Notes: a model not told the origin generated them from the sequence alone. DNA of 64,000 nucleotides from Buchnera aphidicola (Periphyllus koelreuteriae) (GCF_039360445.1 NZ_CP134981.1:191261-255260), one strand, 5' to 3'. Counted from the stretch's first letter, positions 19,530 to 30,619 are shown. Numbers and translations are program-made.

Positions 19530-20000
19530 ATGTTAAAAAAAAAAAAAATAATTATTACAACAAATAAAAAAGCAAAATTTAATTTTTCTATTAAAAAATT
19601 TTTTACAGCTGGAATTGTTTTACATGGATGGGAGATAAAATCTATTCGTCAAGGAAAAATAAATATTAGTAATAGTTATATTGTTTCTCGTTCATTTGAA
19701 TTATATTTATTTAACTGCAATATAGAACCATTAAAAACCACAAATTTATTTAATTTTTCTAATGAAAAAAATAGAAATATAAAATTACTTCTTTTAAAAA
19801 AAGAAATAAATTTTATTTTAAAAGAAATAAAAAAATTTAAATATACATTAATTCCAATTTCATTATTTTGGAAACGATCATTATGTAAAATTAAAATTGG
19901 TCTAGCTAAAGGAAAAAATTTATATGATAAAAGACAAGATAAAAAAAATAAAATTATAAAACGAGAATTATATAGAATTTCTAAGAAATTTAAAATTTAA
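19530..20000 (+). CDS. smpB: SsrA-binding protein
   Basis: A 156-residue SmpB (E. coli 160), the tmRNA partner that rescues stalled ribosomes. Seen: NKKAKFNF near the start, AGIVLHGWEIKSIRQGKINIS near residue 30, and the C-terminal LAKGKNLYDKRQDKK followed by a basic tail that enters the decoding site. The gene begins ATGTT followed by 14 consecutive A, giving a poly-lysine N-terminus and a potential slippage site. The ssrA gene itself is not in the window. Confidence 0.95.
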   Translation: MLKKKKIIITTNKKAKFNFSIKKFFTAGIVLHGWEIKSIRQGKINISNSYIVSRSFELYLFNCNIEPLKTTNLFNFSNEKNRNIKLLLLKKEINFILKEIKKFKYTLIPISLFWKRSLCKIKIGLAKGKNLYDKRQDKKNKIIKRELYRISKKFKI

Positions 20001-20037
20001 TTTAAATTAATTTTTTTTTTAAAAAAAATAAAAAAAT

Positions 20038-20499
20038 ATGAAAAAATATAAAAAAAATCATAAATATTGGATGAATATAGCTTTATTTTTTGCTGAAATA
20101 GCATTTATTCAAGGAGAAGTACCTGTTGGGTCATTATTGATTAAATCAAACAAAATTATTGGTTTTGGATGGAATAATTCTATACAAGAAAATGATCCAA
20201 CAGGTCACTCTGAAATAATTACTTTAAGAAATTCAGGAAAATTTTTAAAAAATTATAGATTATTAAATTCTTCTCTTTATGTAACTTTAGAACCTTGTAT
20301 CATGTGTTTAGGTGCAATTTTAAATAGTAGAATAAAAAATTTAATAATTGGAGCTAAACAAAAAAATTCTAAGAATCTTCTTTATAAAAATGATTTTATT
20401 TTAAATTCTAAAAAATTTAAAATAAAAATAATTAAAAATGTTTTAAGAAAGCAATGTTCGACTTTATTAAAACATTTTTTTTTAAATAAACGAAGTTAA
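20038..20499 (+). CDS. tadA: tRNA-specific adenosine deaminase
   Basis: A 153-residue TadA (E. coli 167) that converts A34 to inosine in tRNA-Arg(ACG). The zinc cytidine-deaminase-fold motifs are intact: H57 and E59 in TGHSEI, then C87 and C90 in LEPCIMC. The EVPVGSLLI segment and the N46-equivalent GWNNSI are also present. It lies 37 bases after smpB and converges on acpS with 14 bases between stops. Confidence 0.95.
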   Translation: MKKYKKNHKYWMNIALFFAEIAFIQGEVPVGSLLIKSNKIIGFGWNNSIQENDPTGHSEIITLRNSGKFLKNYRLLNSSLYVTLEPCIMCLGAILNSRIKNLIIGAKQKNSKNLLYKNDFILNSKKFKIKIIKNVLRKQCSTLLKHFFLNKRS

Positions 20500-20513
20500 T
20501 ACTTTTTAAAGAA

Positions 20514-20891
20514 TTATTCTAATACAACAATTGCTTGTGCATATTTTTTTTCGTCTGTAAAACTTATATGAGATTTTTTTATTTTTAAAAAAATTTTTTT
20601 TTTTTTAGAATTTCCTAAATAATTTATTTTAGGTTTATTCATTTTATTTGAATATACTTCTAAATTATTAAATGAAATTCCATGACTCATTCCATATCCC
20701 ATAGCTTTACATAACGCTTCTTTTATCACAAATCTTTTTGCTAAAAAATTTATTTTTCTTGAACTAGAATTATATAATTTTCTTTCTTTATATGATAATA
20801 TTTTTTTTAAAAATTTTTTTTTAAAAAATTTAACAATTTTTTTAAAACGTTTAATTTTTATTATATCTATTCCTATTCCAATAATATTCAT
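20514..20891 (-). CDS. acpS: holo-ACP synthase
   Basis: A 125-residue AcpS (E. coli 126) that transfers 4'-phosphopantetheine from CoA to acyl carrier protein, required for fabZ and fabI action. The metal-binding D9 in GIGIDI and E58 in KRFVIKEALCKAMGYG are present, and the ISFTDEKKYAQA ending matches the family (E. coli VSLTDERHYA type). In E. coli pdxJ and recO stand between acpS and era; both are missing here. Confidence 0.94.
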   Translation of the reverse strand: MNIIGIGIDIIKIKRFKKIVKFFKKKFLKKILSYKERKLYNSSSRKINFLAKRFVIKEALCKAMGYGMSHGISFNNLEVYSNKMNKPKINYLGNSKKKKIFLKIKKSHISFTDEKKYAQAIVVLE

Positions 20892-20917
20892 TTTTTTGTA
20901 TTATCTAATTGTTATAA

Positions 20918-21775
20918 TTATTTTTTAATTTTTATCCATAAAAAAAGATGTATTTTTTTATTTAATATTTTTTCTAAGTTTTTACGAGAAATCATGCTAT
21001 ATAATTTAATTTTTTTACCATTTTTTCCAATAAAAATTTTTTTTTGTCTATTATTTTTAATAAAAATAAATACATTTATAATTTTTTCATTATTTTTATT
21101 TTTTTTAATAGAATGCACTTTTATTACATTAACATAAGGTAATTCATCTCCAAAATATCTCATTATTGTTTCTCTTATACATTCATGTATTATTTTTTTT
21201 ATAGATATTTTGCTATTTTTTTTTATTTCAAAATCATGTTTTTTTTTAGGAATATAATTATATAGTAATTTTTCTAACACATTAATATTTTCTCCTGTTT
21301 TAGAAGAAATAGGAATAATTTTATTTATTTTATATTTTTTATATATATATTTTATAAAAGGTAACATTTTTATTTTTTTTTTTATTTTATCAATTTTGTT
21401 AATAATTATAAAAATAAAAATATTTTTTTTTTTAAAAAAATTTATTAAATTATCATATTTATTATTCCAAATTAAATTATCAATAACTAATATCATTATT
21501 TTTAAATTTCTAAAAATATTATTTTTAAAATTTAATGTTTTATTTATAAAATTTTTAGACATTTTATTTTTTATATTAAATCCAGGTGTATCAATATAAA
21601 TAAATTGATAATTTTTTTGTGTTTTGATTCCAATTATATTTTCTTGAGTTGTATTTTTTTTATTTGATGTAATAGAAATTTTTTTACCAATTATTTTGTT
21701 TAATAATGTTGATTTACCTGAATTTTGATTTCCAACAATTATAATTTTTCCACAATATTTTTTTTTCTTTTTCAC
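20918..21775 (-). CDS. era: GTPase Era
   Basis: A 285-residue Era (E. coli 301), the 16S 3'-end maturation GTPase. G1 is [10 protein letters not shown] (residues 14-23), G3 DTPGF, G4 NKID, and a KH domain follows with the GKNGKKIK loop. It binds the 16S 3' tail, including the anti-Shine-Dalgarno region encoded here at 15971. The start is GTG and overlaps the rnc stop (GTGA), giving translational coupling with RNase III, as in the enteric rnc-era operon. Functional-looking. Confidence 0.96.
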   Translation of the reverse strand: MKKKKKYCGKIIIVGNQNSGKSTLLNKIIGKKISITSNKKNTTQENIIGIKTQKNYQFIYIDTPGFNIKNKMSKNFINKTLNFKNNIFRNLKIMILVIDNLIWNNKYDNLINFFKKKNIFIFIIINKIDKIKKKIKMLPFIKYIYKKYKINKIIPISSKTGENINVLEKLLYNYIPKKKHDFEIKKNSKISIKKIIHECIRETIMRYFGDELPYVNVIKVHSIKKNKNNEKIINVFIFIKNNRQKKIFIGKNGKKIKLYSMISRKNLEKILNKKIHLFLWIKIKK

Positions 21776-22452
21776 TCTATTCCTAATTTTAGTAAAGCAT
21801 ATTGTGCCGCATGTTGTTCTGCTTTTCTTCGGCTTGAACCCATTCCAATTAAATTTTCAGAAATATTTAATATTTCACATTTTATAGTAAATACTTGATT
21901 ATGTGCTTCTCCATATACTTGTATTACTTTGTAATTTGGAAGAGGTAAATGTTTAGATTGTAAATATTCTTGTAATCTTGTTTTTGGATCTTTTTGAGTA
22001 TCTCCTGGACTAATATTTTTTAATCTATTTTTATACCATTTTAATATTAATTTTTTTATAGTATCCATATTGCTATCTAAGAATATACTTCCTATAATAG
22101 CTTCTACGGTATTTGCTAATATAGATTCTCTTTTAAATCCTCCACTTTTTAATTCTCCTTGTCCTAATTTTAAATGTTCTCCTAAATTTAATTCGTATGC
22201 TACTTTTGCTAAAGTATTTCCTCTAACTAATGATGCCCTCATTCTACTCATATCACCTTCATTGACAGTAGGAAAATTTGTATATAAAGAATGAGCAATA
22301 ATAAAACTTAAAATTGAGTCTCCAAGAAATTCTAATCGTTCATTATGTTTAATACTAGAGCTTCTATGTGTAAGAGCTAATTTTAAAAGTCCTTTTTTTT
22401 TATAAATATATCCTAGTTTTTTTTGAATTTCTTTATTATTAATGTAATCCAT
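21772..22452 (-). CDS. rnc: ribonuclease III, with D114N
   Basis: A 226-residue RNase III, exactly the E. coli length. The signature [11 protein letters not shown] gives E38, E41 and D45, E65 lies in [10 protein letters not shown], and the C-terminal dsRNA-binding domain is intact ([15 protein letters not shown]). E117 is present in ANTVEAIIG, but D114, one of the metal ligands in the E. coli enzyme, is asparagine (codon AAT). The expected substrate, the 16S flanking stem, is conserved in this window. Upstream member of the rnc-era pair; lepB and lepA follow the same strand upstream. Confidence 0.96.
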   Translation of the reverse strand: MDYINNKEIQKKLGYIYKKKGLLKLALTHRSSSIKHNERLEFLGDSILSFIIAHSLYTNFPTVNEGDMSRMRASLVRGNTLAKVAYELNLGEHLKLGQGELKSGGFKRESILANTVEAIIGSIFLDSNMDTIKKLILKWYKNRLKNISPGDTQKDPKTRLQEYLQSKHLPLPNYKVIQVYGEAHNQVFTIKCEILNISENLIGMGSSRRKAEQHAAQYALLKLGIE

Positions 22453-22521
22453 AATTTACCAATTTTTTAAAATTATTATAGAAATAGTTATAATATATTT
22501 TTTATATAAAAAAATATATAT

Positions 22522-23388
22522 TTATTGAATAATATGACCAATTCTATTAAATCTAATTCTAATAGGCCATGCATTTATTTTTTTTTCAACACTGAACCAT
22601 ACAAAAATTGCTTTTCCAATTAAATCATTTTCAGGAACTAAACCCCAGTATCTACTATCATAACTATTATCTCTATTATCTCCCATTACAAAATAATATC
22701 CTTTTGGAATATACCACATTCCATAATCAAAATTTTTTTGTTTATAATAATATTTCTGGTTATCTTTGAGATGATTATTTAAAATAATTTTATAACTTTT
22801 ATTATTTATTATTTCTTCTAAAATTTTTATATTTTTTAAATTTAATATATCAATATTTTTTTTATCAATTTTTGAAAATTTTTTATATTCTATACATTTT
22901 TTTTTTTTACAAGATTTATCATAATTATTTTTTATTAAAAGAGTTTTAGTAAATTGATTATATATAATTAGATCTCCTGGAATTCCAATAATTCTTTTTA
23001 TATAATTAATTTTTTTATCTCTTGGATATTGAAAAACAACAATATCTCCTCTTTTTGCATCATTTATTTTATAAATAATATTATTATTAATTGGATTTTT
23101 TATGTTATAAGCAAATTTTTTTACCATTATAAAATCTCCAATCAATAATGATGGAATCATTGAGCTAGAAGGAATTCTAAATGGTTCAAAAAAAAATGAT
23201 CTACATAAAAACAAAAGTAATAAAATAGGAAAAAAAGAACTTATAAAACAAGATTTTTTTCTATATGTTATACATTTTTTATATCCAAAATTATATTTAA
23301 AACATAAATTTTTAATTGTTTCTATACACCAAGCTAATCCAGTAATTATTATAAATAATAATAATAATATAGAAAATAAATTAGACAT
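22522..23388 (-). CDS. lepB: signal peptidase I
   Basis: A 288-residue leader peptidase (E. coli 324). Two hydrophobic segments (residues 4-20 and 50-64) anchor it in the inner membrane. The catalytic serine is S76 in IPSSSMIPSLL and the general-base lysine is K131 in INYIKRIIGIPGD; RGDIVVF and GDNRDNSYDSRYWG are the other family boxes. It removes signal peptides of exported proteins such as BamA. It follows lepA on the minus strand with 15 bases between them, the standard lepA-lepB operon. Confidence 0.96.
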   Translation of the reverse strand: MSNLFSILLLLFIIITGLAWCIETIKNLCFKYNFGYKKCITYRKKSCFISSFFPILLLLFLCRSFFFEPFRIPSSSMIPSLLIGDFIMVKKFAYNIKNPINNNIIYKINDAKRGDIVVFQYPRDKKINYIKRIIGIPGDLIIYNQFTKTLLIKNNYDKSCKKKKCIEYKKFSKIDKKNIDILNLKNIKILEEIINNKSYKIILNNHLKDNQKYYYKQKNFDYGMWYIPKGYYFVMGDNRDNSYDSRYWGLVPENDLIGKAIFVWFSVEKKINAWPIRIRFNRIGHIIQ

Positions 23389-23403
23389 TCATAACCCTCA
23401 TTA

Positions 23404-25200
23404 TTAATTTTTATTTATATTTAAAATAGAAAAAAAAGCTTCTTTTGGAACATTAATATTTCCTATTTTTTTCATTCTTTTTTTTCCTAATTTTTGTTTT
23501 TTTAACAATTTTTTTTTTCTAGAAATATCACCTCCATAACATTTTGATAAAACATTTTTTCTTAATTGTTTTATTGTAGTTCGAGCTACTATTTTATTTT
23601 TCACTTCAGCTTGAATTGAAATATTAAATTGTTGTCTTGGTATCATTTTTTTCATTTTTTCAATAATTTCTCTTCCTTTTTTTTCAGATATGCTTTCATG
23701 AACAATAAAAGATAATGCATCTATTTTTTCAGAATTAATTAAAATATTTAAGCATGTTAAATTAGATTTTTTAAAATATTTAAATTTATATTCTAAAGAA
23801 GCATATCCACTAGAAACTGATTTAATTTGATCAAAAAAATTTAAAACTATTTCTGACATAGGAATATGATATGTAAGTGAAACTTGATTAGTATGATAAA
23901 TCATTTTTTTTTGAATTCCTCTATGTTGTATACATAAAGAAATTATATTTCCAATATATTTAGGAGGTAATAAAATAATACATTCTGCAATCGGTTCTCG
24001 TATTTCTTTATATTTATCTTTAGATGGAAATTGATTTGGAGAATTAACATATAAAAATTTTTTTTCATTATTTATTTTTATTTCATATGTTACAGTTGGT
24101 GGTGTAGAAATTAAATTAAGATTATATTCTCGTTCTAATCTTTCTTGAATAATTTCCATATGTAAAATTCCTAAAAATCCACATTTAAATCCAAAACCAA
24201 GTGCTGTAGAATTTTCAGGTTCATAAAATAGTGATGAATCATTTAAACTTAATTTTCCTAATGCATCTCTAAAATTTTCATATTGATTAGAATTAATTGT
24301 ATATAATCCAGCATATATTTGTGGTTTTATTTTTTTAAATCTAGATAATGGTTTTTTACATGGATTTTTTACTGAAGTTAATGTATCTCCTACAGGTGCT
24401 GCTAATATATTTTTAATTCCACATATAATCCATCCAACTTCTCCACAATTTAATTTTTTTAAAGAAATTTGTTTTGGTGTAAAAATTCCAAGTTTTTCAA
24501 TTTTATATTTTTTTTTTGTACTCATTATTTGAATTTCTAATCCTTTTGTTAAAAATCCATTCTTAATTTTTATTAAAGAAACAACTCCTAAATAGTTATC
24601 AAACCATGAATCTATAATTATAGCTTGTAATGGTTTATTTGCATATCCTATAGGAAAAGGAATTTTTTTTACAATTTTTTCTAATAAAATATTTATTCCA
24701 AATCCGGTTTTTGCAGAACATAATATTGAATTTTTAGATGAAATTCCTATTATATCTTCTATATCTTTTAATACTCTATTTGGATTAGCATGAGGTAAAT
24801 CAATTTTATTAATTACAGGAATAATTTTTATATTCATATCAATTGCTTTATAACAATTTGTTAAAGTTTGAGCTTCTATTCCTTGAGTAGAATCAATTAC
24901 TAATAAAGCTCCTTCACATGCTGATAAAGATCTTTCTACTTCATAAGAAAAATTAACATGACCTGGTGTATCAATAAAATTTAAACAATATTTTTTTTTA
25001 TTTTTTGCTATATATTGAACTGTTACTGTTTGTGCTTTTATTGTAATACCTCTTTCTTTTTCTAAATCCATAGTATCAAGCATACAAGAAGATATTTCTC
25101 TTTTTTTTAAATTTCCACAAATTTGAATTAATCTATCTGCTAAAGTAGATTTTCCATGATCAATATGTGCAATAATTGAGAAATTTCTTATTTTTTTCAT
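23404..25200 (-). CDS. lepA: elongation factor 4 (LepA)
   Basis: A 598-residue LepA, close to the E. coli 599. G motifs [10 protein letters not shown], the switch-[14 protein letters not shown] and NKIDL are intact, followed by domains II, III and V-like and the LepA-specific C-terminal domain ([23 protein letters not shown]). LepA is a ribosomal GTPase linked to translation and 30S biogenesis. First gene of the minus-strand lepA-lepB-rnc-era-acpS run. Confidence 0.97.
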   Translation of the reverse strand: MKKIRNFSIIAHIDHGKSTLADRLIQICGNLKKREISSCMLDTMDLEKERGITIKAQTVTVQYIAKNKKKYCLNFIDTPGHVNFSYEVERSLSACEGALLVIDSTQGIEAQTLTNCYKAIDMNIKIIPVINKIDLPHANPNRVLKDIEDIIGISSKNSILCSAKTGFGINILLEKIVKKIPFPIGYANKPLQAIIIDSWFDNYLGVVSLIKIKNGFLTKGLEIQIMSTKKKYKIEKLGIFTPKQISLKKLNCGEVGWIICGIKNILAAPVGDTLTSVKNPCKKPLSRFKKIKPQIYAGLYTINSNQYENFRDALGKLSLNDSSLFYEPENSTALGFGFKCGFLGILHMEIIQERLEREYNLNLISTPPTVTYEIKINNEKKFLYVNSPNQFPSKDKYKEIREPIAECIILLPPKYIGNIISLCIQHRGIQKKMIYHTNQVSLTYHIPMSEIVLNFFDQIKSVSSGYASLEYKFKYFKKSNLTCLNILINSEKIDALSFIVHESISEKKGREIIEKMKKMIPRQQFNISIQAEVKNKIVARTTIKQLRKNVLSKCYGGDISRKKKLLKKQKLGKKRMKKIGNINVPKEAFFSILNINKN

Positions 25201-25345
25201 TAAATTTAATATACCATCTAAAATTTTATAAGATTTATTTATAATATATTTTTTTAATATTAATATTAAAATTTTTATATTATTTTAAATTTTATTTTTT
25301 ACAAATATGAAATATAATTTAATATATATTTTATATAATAGTAAA

Positions 25346-25372
25346 TTTTATATATTTTATATATTTTATATA
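25346..25372. repeat. three tandem copies of a 9-base AT unit
   Basis: TTTTATATA is repeated three times without a mismatch between divergent lepA and mnmA. Probably slippage in an unconstrained spacer; the rest of this 295-base spacer shows no gene. Confidence 0.8.
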
Positions 25373-25495
25373 TTAAAATTTTATTAAATTATTTTTATAA
25401 AATTTAATAGCTTACTATAACATAGTTCATTATTAGAATAAAAAATTCAGTTTTTTTTTTATATCTTAAAAAAATTTTAAAGAGATAGAAATTAT

Positions 25496-26590
25496 ATGTT
25501 AAAAAAAAAAAAAGTTATTATTGGAATGTCTGGAGGTGTTGATTCTTCTGTTTCTGCTTGGTTATTAAAAAAAAAATATAAAGTTGAAGGTTTATTTATG
25601 AAAAATTGGGAAGAAGATGATAATTCAAAATATTGTAATTCAAAAAAAGATTTACAAGATGCAAAAAATGTATGTAAATCTTTAAATATTTTTCTTCATA
25701 TTGTTAATTTTTCTTTAGAATATTGGGAATCTGTTTTTAAAAATTTTTTATCAGAACATAAAAAAGGTCGAACTCCAAATCCTGATATATTATGTAATAA
25801 AGAAATAAAATTTAAAATATTTTTAAAATTTGCAATAAAATATTTAAAAGCAGATTATATTTCTACAGGTCATTATGCTATAAATCATATTAGAAATAAT
25901 TCAAATTTTTTATTAAAAGGAATAGATAAAAAAAAAGATCAAAGTTATTTTTTATATACTTTAAATCAAAAACAACTAAAAAAAATTTTATTTCCATTAG
26001 GTTGTTTTACAAAATCAAGAGTTAGATTTATTGCAAAAAAAATAAATTTAAAAGTATATAAAAAAAAAGATTCTACAGGAATTTGTTTTATTCAACCAAA
26101 ATTTTATAATAAATTTTTAAATAAATATTTTCCTAATAATCCAGGATTGATTATAACAAAAAATAATAAAATTATAGGAAAACATAATGGTTTATTTTAT
26201 TATACATTAGGTCAAAGAAAAGGATTAAATATTGGAGGATTAAAAAAATATAACAATGCTCCTTGGTATGTTGTTGATAAAGATATTTATAAAAATATTT
26301 TAATTGTAGATCAAGGATTTAATAATAAAAATTTATTATCTATAGGTTTATTTGCAAATAATATTAATTGGATTAATAAAATTTTACTTAATTTTCCTTT
26401 AAAATGTAAAATTAAAATTAGATATTCTTTAATAGAACATAAATGTATTATAAAAAAAATTTATAATGGAGTAAAAATTATGTTTTCTTCTCCAATTTCT
26501 TCAGTAACACCTGGTCAATCTGTTGTATTTTATTTAAATAATGTTTGTTTAGGTGGAGGAATTATTAATAAACGTATTCCTCTTTTATAA
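25496..26590 (+). CDS. mnmA: tRNA 2-thiouridylase MnmA
   Basis: A 364-residue MnmA (E. coli 368) that thiolates U34 of tRNA-Lys, -Glu and -Gln. The PP-loop [15 protein letters not shown] is at residues 10-24; the two catalytic cysteines lie in [12 protein letters not shown] and STGICFIQ. The tRNA-binding GHYAINH and the C-terminal beta-barrel ([10 protein letters not shown]) are present. The gene starts ATGTT followed by 13 A. RBS AGAGATAG lies upstream. In E. coli hflD and purB follow; neither is present here. Confidence 0.96.
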   Translation: MLKKKKVIIGMSGGVDSSVSAWLLKKKYKVEGLFMKNWEEDDNSKYCNSKKDLQDAKNVCKSLNIFLHIVNFSLEYWESVFKNFLSEHKKGRTPNPDILCNKEIKFKIFLKFAIKYLKADYISTGHYAINHIRNNSNFLLKGIDKKKDQSYFLYTLNQKQLKKILFPLGCFTKSRVRFIAKKINLKVYKKKDSTGICFIQPKFYNKFLNKYFPNNPGLIITKNNKIIGKHNGLFYYTLGQRKGLNIGGLKKYNNAPWYVVDKDIYKNILIVDQGFNNKNLLSIGLFANNINWINKILLNFPLKCKIKIRYSLIEHKCIIKKIYNGVKIMFSSPISSVTPGQSVVFYLNNVCLGGGIINKRIPLL

Positions 26591-26943
26591 AAAAAATAAA
26601 AATTTTTAATAAATAAAATAAAATTTTTATAATTTTTTAATTAAATTTTATTTTTTATTAAATGTTTATTATTATAAAATTTATATAAATATAAAAATAT
26701 ATTTATTAAATATAATTTTATATAATATAATTATATTAAAATTTATTAATTAATTTTTCTATTTTAATTTTTAAAAAATTAAAGAATTATTAAATTTTAT
26801 AATATATTATTTATAATAATATACTTTATTTAATTATATTTAAAAAATTTTATAAAAATATTCAATTTTATATATTATAAAAATTTTTTATAAGATTTAA
26901 AAATTTTATTTTTTTTTATTTTTTATAAATAGTAAGGAAAAAA
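26591..26943. other. 353-base spacer where hflD-purB would lie
   Basis: Near-pure A/T sequence with no supported frame and no RNA gene. In E. coli mnmA is followed by hflD and purB. A good RBS (TAAGGAAA) for fabI lies at its end. No remnant could be recognised by eye. Confidence 0.6.
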
Positions 26944-27711
26944 ATGGGTTTTTTATTAAATAAAAAAATTTTAATTATTGGTGTTTATAATAAGTTTTCT
27001 ATTGCATATGGAATTGCAAAATCTATGTATTATCAAGGAGCTACGTTAGCTTTTACATATCAAAAAAAAAAATATAAAAAAAAAATAAAATATGTAACAA
27101 AGAATTTTAATTCTAAAATTTTTTTACATTGTAACTTGAAAAATGATAATAATATTAAAAATTTATTTTTAAAATTAAAAAAAAAATGGGTTTTTTTTGA
27201 TGGAATTGTTCATTCTGTAGCATATTTAAATAAAAAATATTTAAAAAAAAATTATGTAGATTCAATTACAAAAAAAGCTTTTAAAAAATCACATGAAATT
27301 GGTTCATATAGTTTTGTTTCTTTGGCTAAATATTTTAAATGTATTTTAAATAAAAACTCAACTTTGTTAACTGTATCTTATTTAGGATCTAAAAGATGTT
27401 TTTTAAATTATAATTTAATGGGATTAGTAAAAGCTTCTTTAGAGTCTAATGTAAGATATATGTCTTATTCTTTAGGTCCTCATATTCGAGTAAATGCCAT
27501 TTCTCCTGGTCCAGTAAAAACTATTTCTTCATATAAAATAAATAATTTTAAAAATTTATTATATTTATATAAAAAAATTTCACCATTAAAACGTAATATT
27601 TCTATTGATGAAATTGGAAATGTTGCGTCTTTTTTAATGAGTGATTTATCTTCAGGAATTACAGGTCAAGTAATATATGTAGATGGAGGATTTAATATTA
27701 TGGGTTTATAA
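26944..27711 (+). CDS. fabI: enoyl-ACP reductase (NADH)
   Basis: A 255-residue FabI (E. coli 262) of the short-chain dehydrogenase fold, the last reduction in each fatty-acid elongation cycle. The NADH-binding start reads LIIGVYNKFSIAYGIA, the active-site Tyr and Lys are in YNLMGLVKAS, and the substrate loop is SPGPVKTISSYKI, with DLSSGITGQVIYVDGGF near the end. It works with FabZ and AcpS in this window. Strong Shine-Dalgarno TAAGGAA five bases before ATG. Confidence 0.96.
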   Translation: MGFLLNKKILIIGVYNKFSIAYGIAKSMYYQGATLAFTYQKKKYKKKIKYVTKNFNSKIFLHCNLKNDNNIKNLFLKLKKKWVFFDGIVHSVAYLNKKYLKKNYVDSITKKAFKKSHEIGSYSFVSLAKYFKCILNKNSTLLTVSYLGSKRCFLNYNLMGLVKASLESNVRYMSYSLGPHIRVNAISPGPVKTISSYKINNFKNLLYLYKKISPLKRNISIDEIGNVASFLMSDLSSGITGQVIYVDGGFNIMGL

Positions 27712-27902
27712 TAATTTTTTTTAAATTATAAAAATTTTTATAATATATACATAACAATTTGTTTGGCCTTTTATTGAAATCATAGTATATTAAATTTTAT
27801 ATATTTCATATTTAAAATATTTAAAATTTTATAAATATATTTTTTTATTACATAATTTATCATATTATAAATATTTTAATATAATATTTGGATTAAATTA
27901 TT

Positions 27903-29855
27903 ATGTTTGAAAATAATCGTATTTTATTAAAATTAAAAAAAAAATTAAAAATAAATACACCAAGAATTGAAGGAATAGTAAAAAAATCTGAAAAAGGATT
28001 TGGATTTTTAGAAATAAATTCTAAAGTAAGTTACTTTATTCCTCCAAAAAAAATAAAAAAAGTAATGCATGGTGATAAAATTATTGCAAGAATAGGATTT
28101 TCTAAAAATAGAGAAATTGTTATTCCAGAAAAACTTGTAGAAGCTTATTTAACTACTTTTGTTGGTCGTCTTCAAAAAATTAATAAACAATTTTTTATTA
28201 TACCAAATTATCCATTTTTAAAAGAATGTATTCCTTGTAATTTTTTAATTCAAGATTTAAATTTATTTCAATCTGGAGATTGGTTTTTAGCAAAATTAAC
28301 TAAACATAAACTAAAAGATAATAATTTATTTCATGCTGAAATTATTAAATTTATTTCTAAAAAAGAAGATCCTTTTACTCAATGGTGGATTACTTTATCA
28401 AAATATAATCTTAAATTTTCTGAGCCGAAATTTTTAATTAAGACAAATAATTTTTTAAAAGATAAAAAAAAAAGAACTGATTTAACTCATTTACCTTTTA
28501 TTACAATTGATAGTCATCATACACAAGATATTGATGATGCTTTATATATAAAAAAAATAGATGAAAATTTTTTTAAGTTAACAATAGCGATTTCAGATGT
28601 TACTTCATATATACATTATCAAAGTGAATTGGATATTATTGCATCAAAAAGAGGATTTACAAATTATTTACCTGGATTTAATATTCCTATGCTTCCTAGA
28701 AAATTATCTGAAAATTTATGTTCATTACAACCAAATAAAAAAAGATCAGTTGTAGTATGTGAAATGATTATTTCAAAAAATGGAAAAATAAAGAAAAATT
28801 CTATTAATTTCTTTTTAGCATGGATAAAATCACAAGAAAAACTTTCTTATACAAATGTTTCTAATTGGTTAGAAAATAAAAATTCATGGAAACCTTCTAC
28901 TAAAGAAATTGAGAAACAAATATTAATATTATATGATTTTTATGTATCTAGAATTAAATGGAGAAAAAAAAATTCTTTAATTTTTCCAGAAAGGTTAGAA
29001 TATAAATTTTATTTATCTAAAAATTGTGAAGTATCAAATATTTCTATAAAAAAAAGAAGAATTGCTCATAGAATAGTTGAAGAATGTATGATTGCTGCAA
29101 ATTGTTCAGCTGCAGATATTTTATTTAAAAATAAATATCATGGATTATATAATATTCATTTAGGATTTGATAAATCTCATTCTAATCAAATTTCATTATT
29201 ATTAAAAAAATATAATATTTTTATTAATGAAAAAAAATTATTAACTTTAAAAGGATTTTGTGATTTGTATAGAATTTTAAAAGACAAGAAATATAAATAT
29301 TTAAAAAGTAGAATTAGAAAATTTCAATCTTTTAGTGAAATGAGTTTTAATCCTTATCCACATTATGCTTTAGGATTTAAAAGATATGCTACATGGACCT
29401 CTCCAATTAGAAAATATGGAGATATTTTAAATCATAGATTTTTAAAATCAATAATTTTTAATAAAAAACCAATTAATTTAAATAATAATATACTTCAAAA
29501 AATTTCTGATCAAAAACGAAAACATAGATTATCAGAACGTGAAATTGAAGATTTTTTATATGTAAAATATTTTCAAAAAAAAAATTTTAATAATAAAATC
29601 TTTAATGCTGAAATTTTTGAAATTTCTAAAGGAGGAATTAGAGCAAAATTATTAGAAAATGGAGCAAGTATTTTTATTCCAAATTCTTTTATTCATAATG
29701 TTCGATCAGAACTCGAATGTAATCAAGATGATGGATTAATTTTTATTAAAGGAAAAATATTTTATAAAATTTCAGATATTATAAAGGTTATATTAATAGA
29801 TATTAGAATTGATACTAAAAATATTATTGCAAAACCTATTTTAGTATTGAAATAA
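27903..29855 (+). CDS. rnb: exoribonuclease II
   Basis: A 650-residue RNase II (E. coli Rnb 644; RNase R would be about 810), a processive 3'-5' RNA exonuclease. The N-terminus TPRIEGIVKKSEKGFGFLE with FIPPKKIKKVMHGD is RNase II and not RNase R. Cold-shock domains precede the RNB core, whose acidic catalytic cluster is in IDSHHTQDIDDALY (near residue 208), with GFNIPMLPR and ATWTSPIRKYGD. A C-terminal S1 domain follows. It is complete and likely a main mRNA-degrading exonuclease. Confidence 0.93.
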   Translation: MFENNRILLKLKKKLKINTPRIEGIVKKSEKGFGFLEINSKVSYFIPPKKIKKVMHGDKIIARIGFSKNREIVIPEKLVEAYLTTFVGRLQKINKQFFIIPNYPFLKECIPCNFLIQDLNLFQSGDWFLAKLTKHKLKDNNLFHAEIIKFISKKEDPFTQWWITLSKYNLKFSEPKFLIKTNNFLKDKKKRTDLTHLPFITIDSHHTQDIDDALYIKKIDENFFKLTIAISDVTSYIHYQSELDIIASKRGFTNYLPGFNIPMLPRKLSENLCSLQPNKKRSVVVCEMIISKNGKIKKNSINFFLAWIKSQEKLSYTNVSNWLENKNSWKPSTKEIEKQILILYDFYVSRIKWRKKNSLIFPERLEYKFYLSKNCEVSNISIKKRRIAHRIVEECMIAANCSAADILFKNKYHGLYNIHLGFDKSHSNQISLLLKKYNIFINEKKLLTLKGFCDLYRILKDKKYKYLKSRIRKFQSFSEMSFNPYPHYALGFKRYATWTSPIRKYGDILNHRFLKSIIFNKKPINLNNNILQKISDQKRKHRLSEREIEDFLYVKYFQKKNFNNKIFNAEIFEISKGGIRAKLLENGASIFIPNSFIHNVRSELECNQDDGLIFIKGKIFYKISDIIKVILIDIRIDTKNIIAKPILVLK

Positions 29856-30010
29856 TTAATTTTTAAAAAAATATATAAAATTATTTTTTTAATATTTTAT
29901 TTTAAAATTTTTTAATTATTTAAAATAATATAATATAAATTATTTTATTTTAAATTTATTAATTAATTTTTTTATTAAAATTAAAAATTTTAATATACAT
30001 TAAGGAATGC

Positions 30011-30619
30011 ATGAATATATTAAATTTAAACTATTTAGTTTATTTAAATTTTTTTATGAGTTTGTTTATTTTAGTTAATCCAATTGGCATGATTCCGATT
30101 TTTGCAAGCATGACAAATGGTTTTTCTTATAAAGAAAGAAATAAAATTAATTTAGTTGCAAATTTTTCTGCTTTTATAATTTTATGTTTTTCTTTATTTT
30201 TAGGAAATAGTATTTTAAATATATTTAAAATTTCTATTTCATCTTTTAGAATTGCTGGAGGTATTCTTATTATCTTGGTATCTCTTCCTATGATTAATAA
30301 TAAAAATAATGTTAAAAAAAATATTTTTAAAAAAAATATTGCAGTAATACCTTTGGCTATGCCTTTAATTTCTGGTCCTGGAACTATTAGTTCTACAATA
30401 TTATGGAGTACTCAACATCCTTATTTTATAAATAAAATTATATGTATATTTTTTATGTTCATTTTTTTTTGTTGTTGTTATTTAATTTTTAAAATAGCTC
30501 CATTTTTTTCTCAAATTTTAGGTAATGTTGGAATTGAAATTATAAAAAAAATAATGGGTATTTTGTTACTATCTTTAGGTGTTGAATTTATTATTTCTGG
30601 AATTAAATGTATTTTTTAA
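30011..30619 (+). CDS. ychE: MarC/YchE-family inner-membrane protein
   Basis: A 202-residue polytopic protein of the UPF0056 (MarC) family, about six membrane spans. Family marks are LVNPIGMIPIFASMT near residue 22, AGGILIILVSLP, and AVIPLAMPLISGPGTISST near residue 113, a repeated NP/GPG pore-like arrangement. The family resembles transporters but no substrate is established. Length fits YchE (215), whereas the paralogue YhgN is also kept in some Buchnera, so the symbol is tentative. RBS TAAGGA precedes ATG. Confidence 0.8.
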   Translation: MNILNLNYLVYLNFFMSLFILVNPIGMIPIFASMTNGFSYKERNKINLVANFSAFIILCFSLFLGNSILNIFKISISSFRIAGGILIILVSLPMINNKNNVKKNIFKKNIAVIPLAMPLISGPGTISSTILWSTQHPYFINKIICIFFMFIFFCCCYLIFKIAPFFSQILGNVGIEIIKKIMGILLLSLGVEFIISGIKCIF

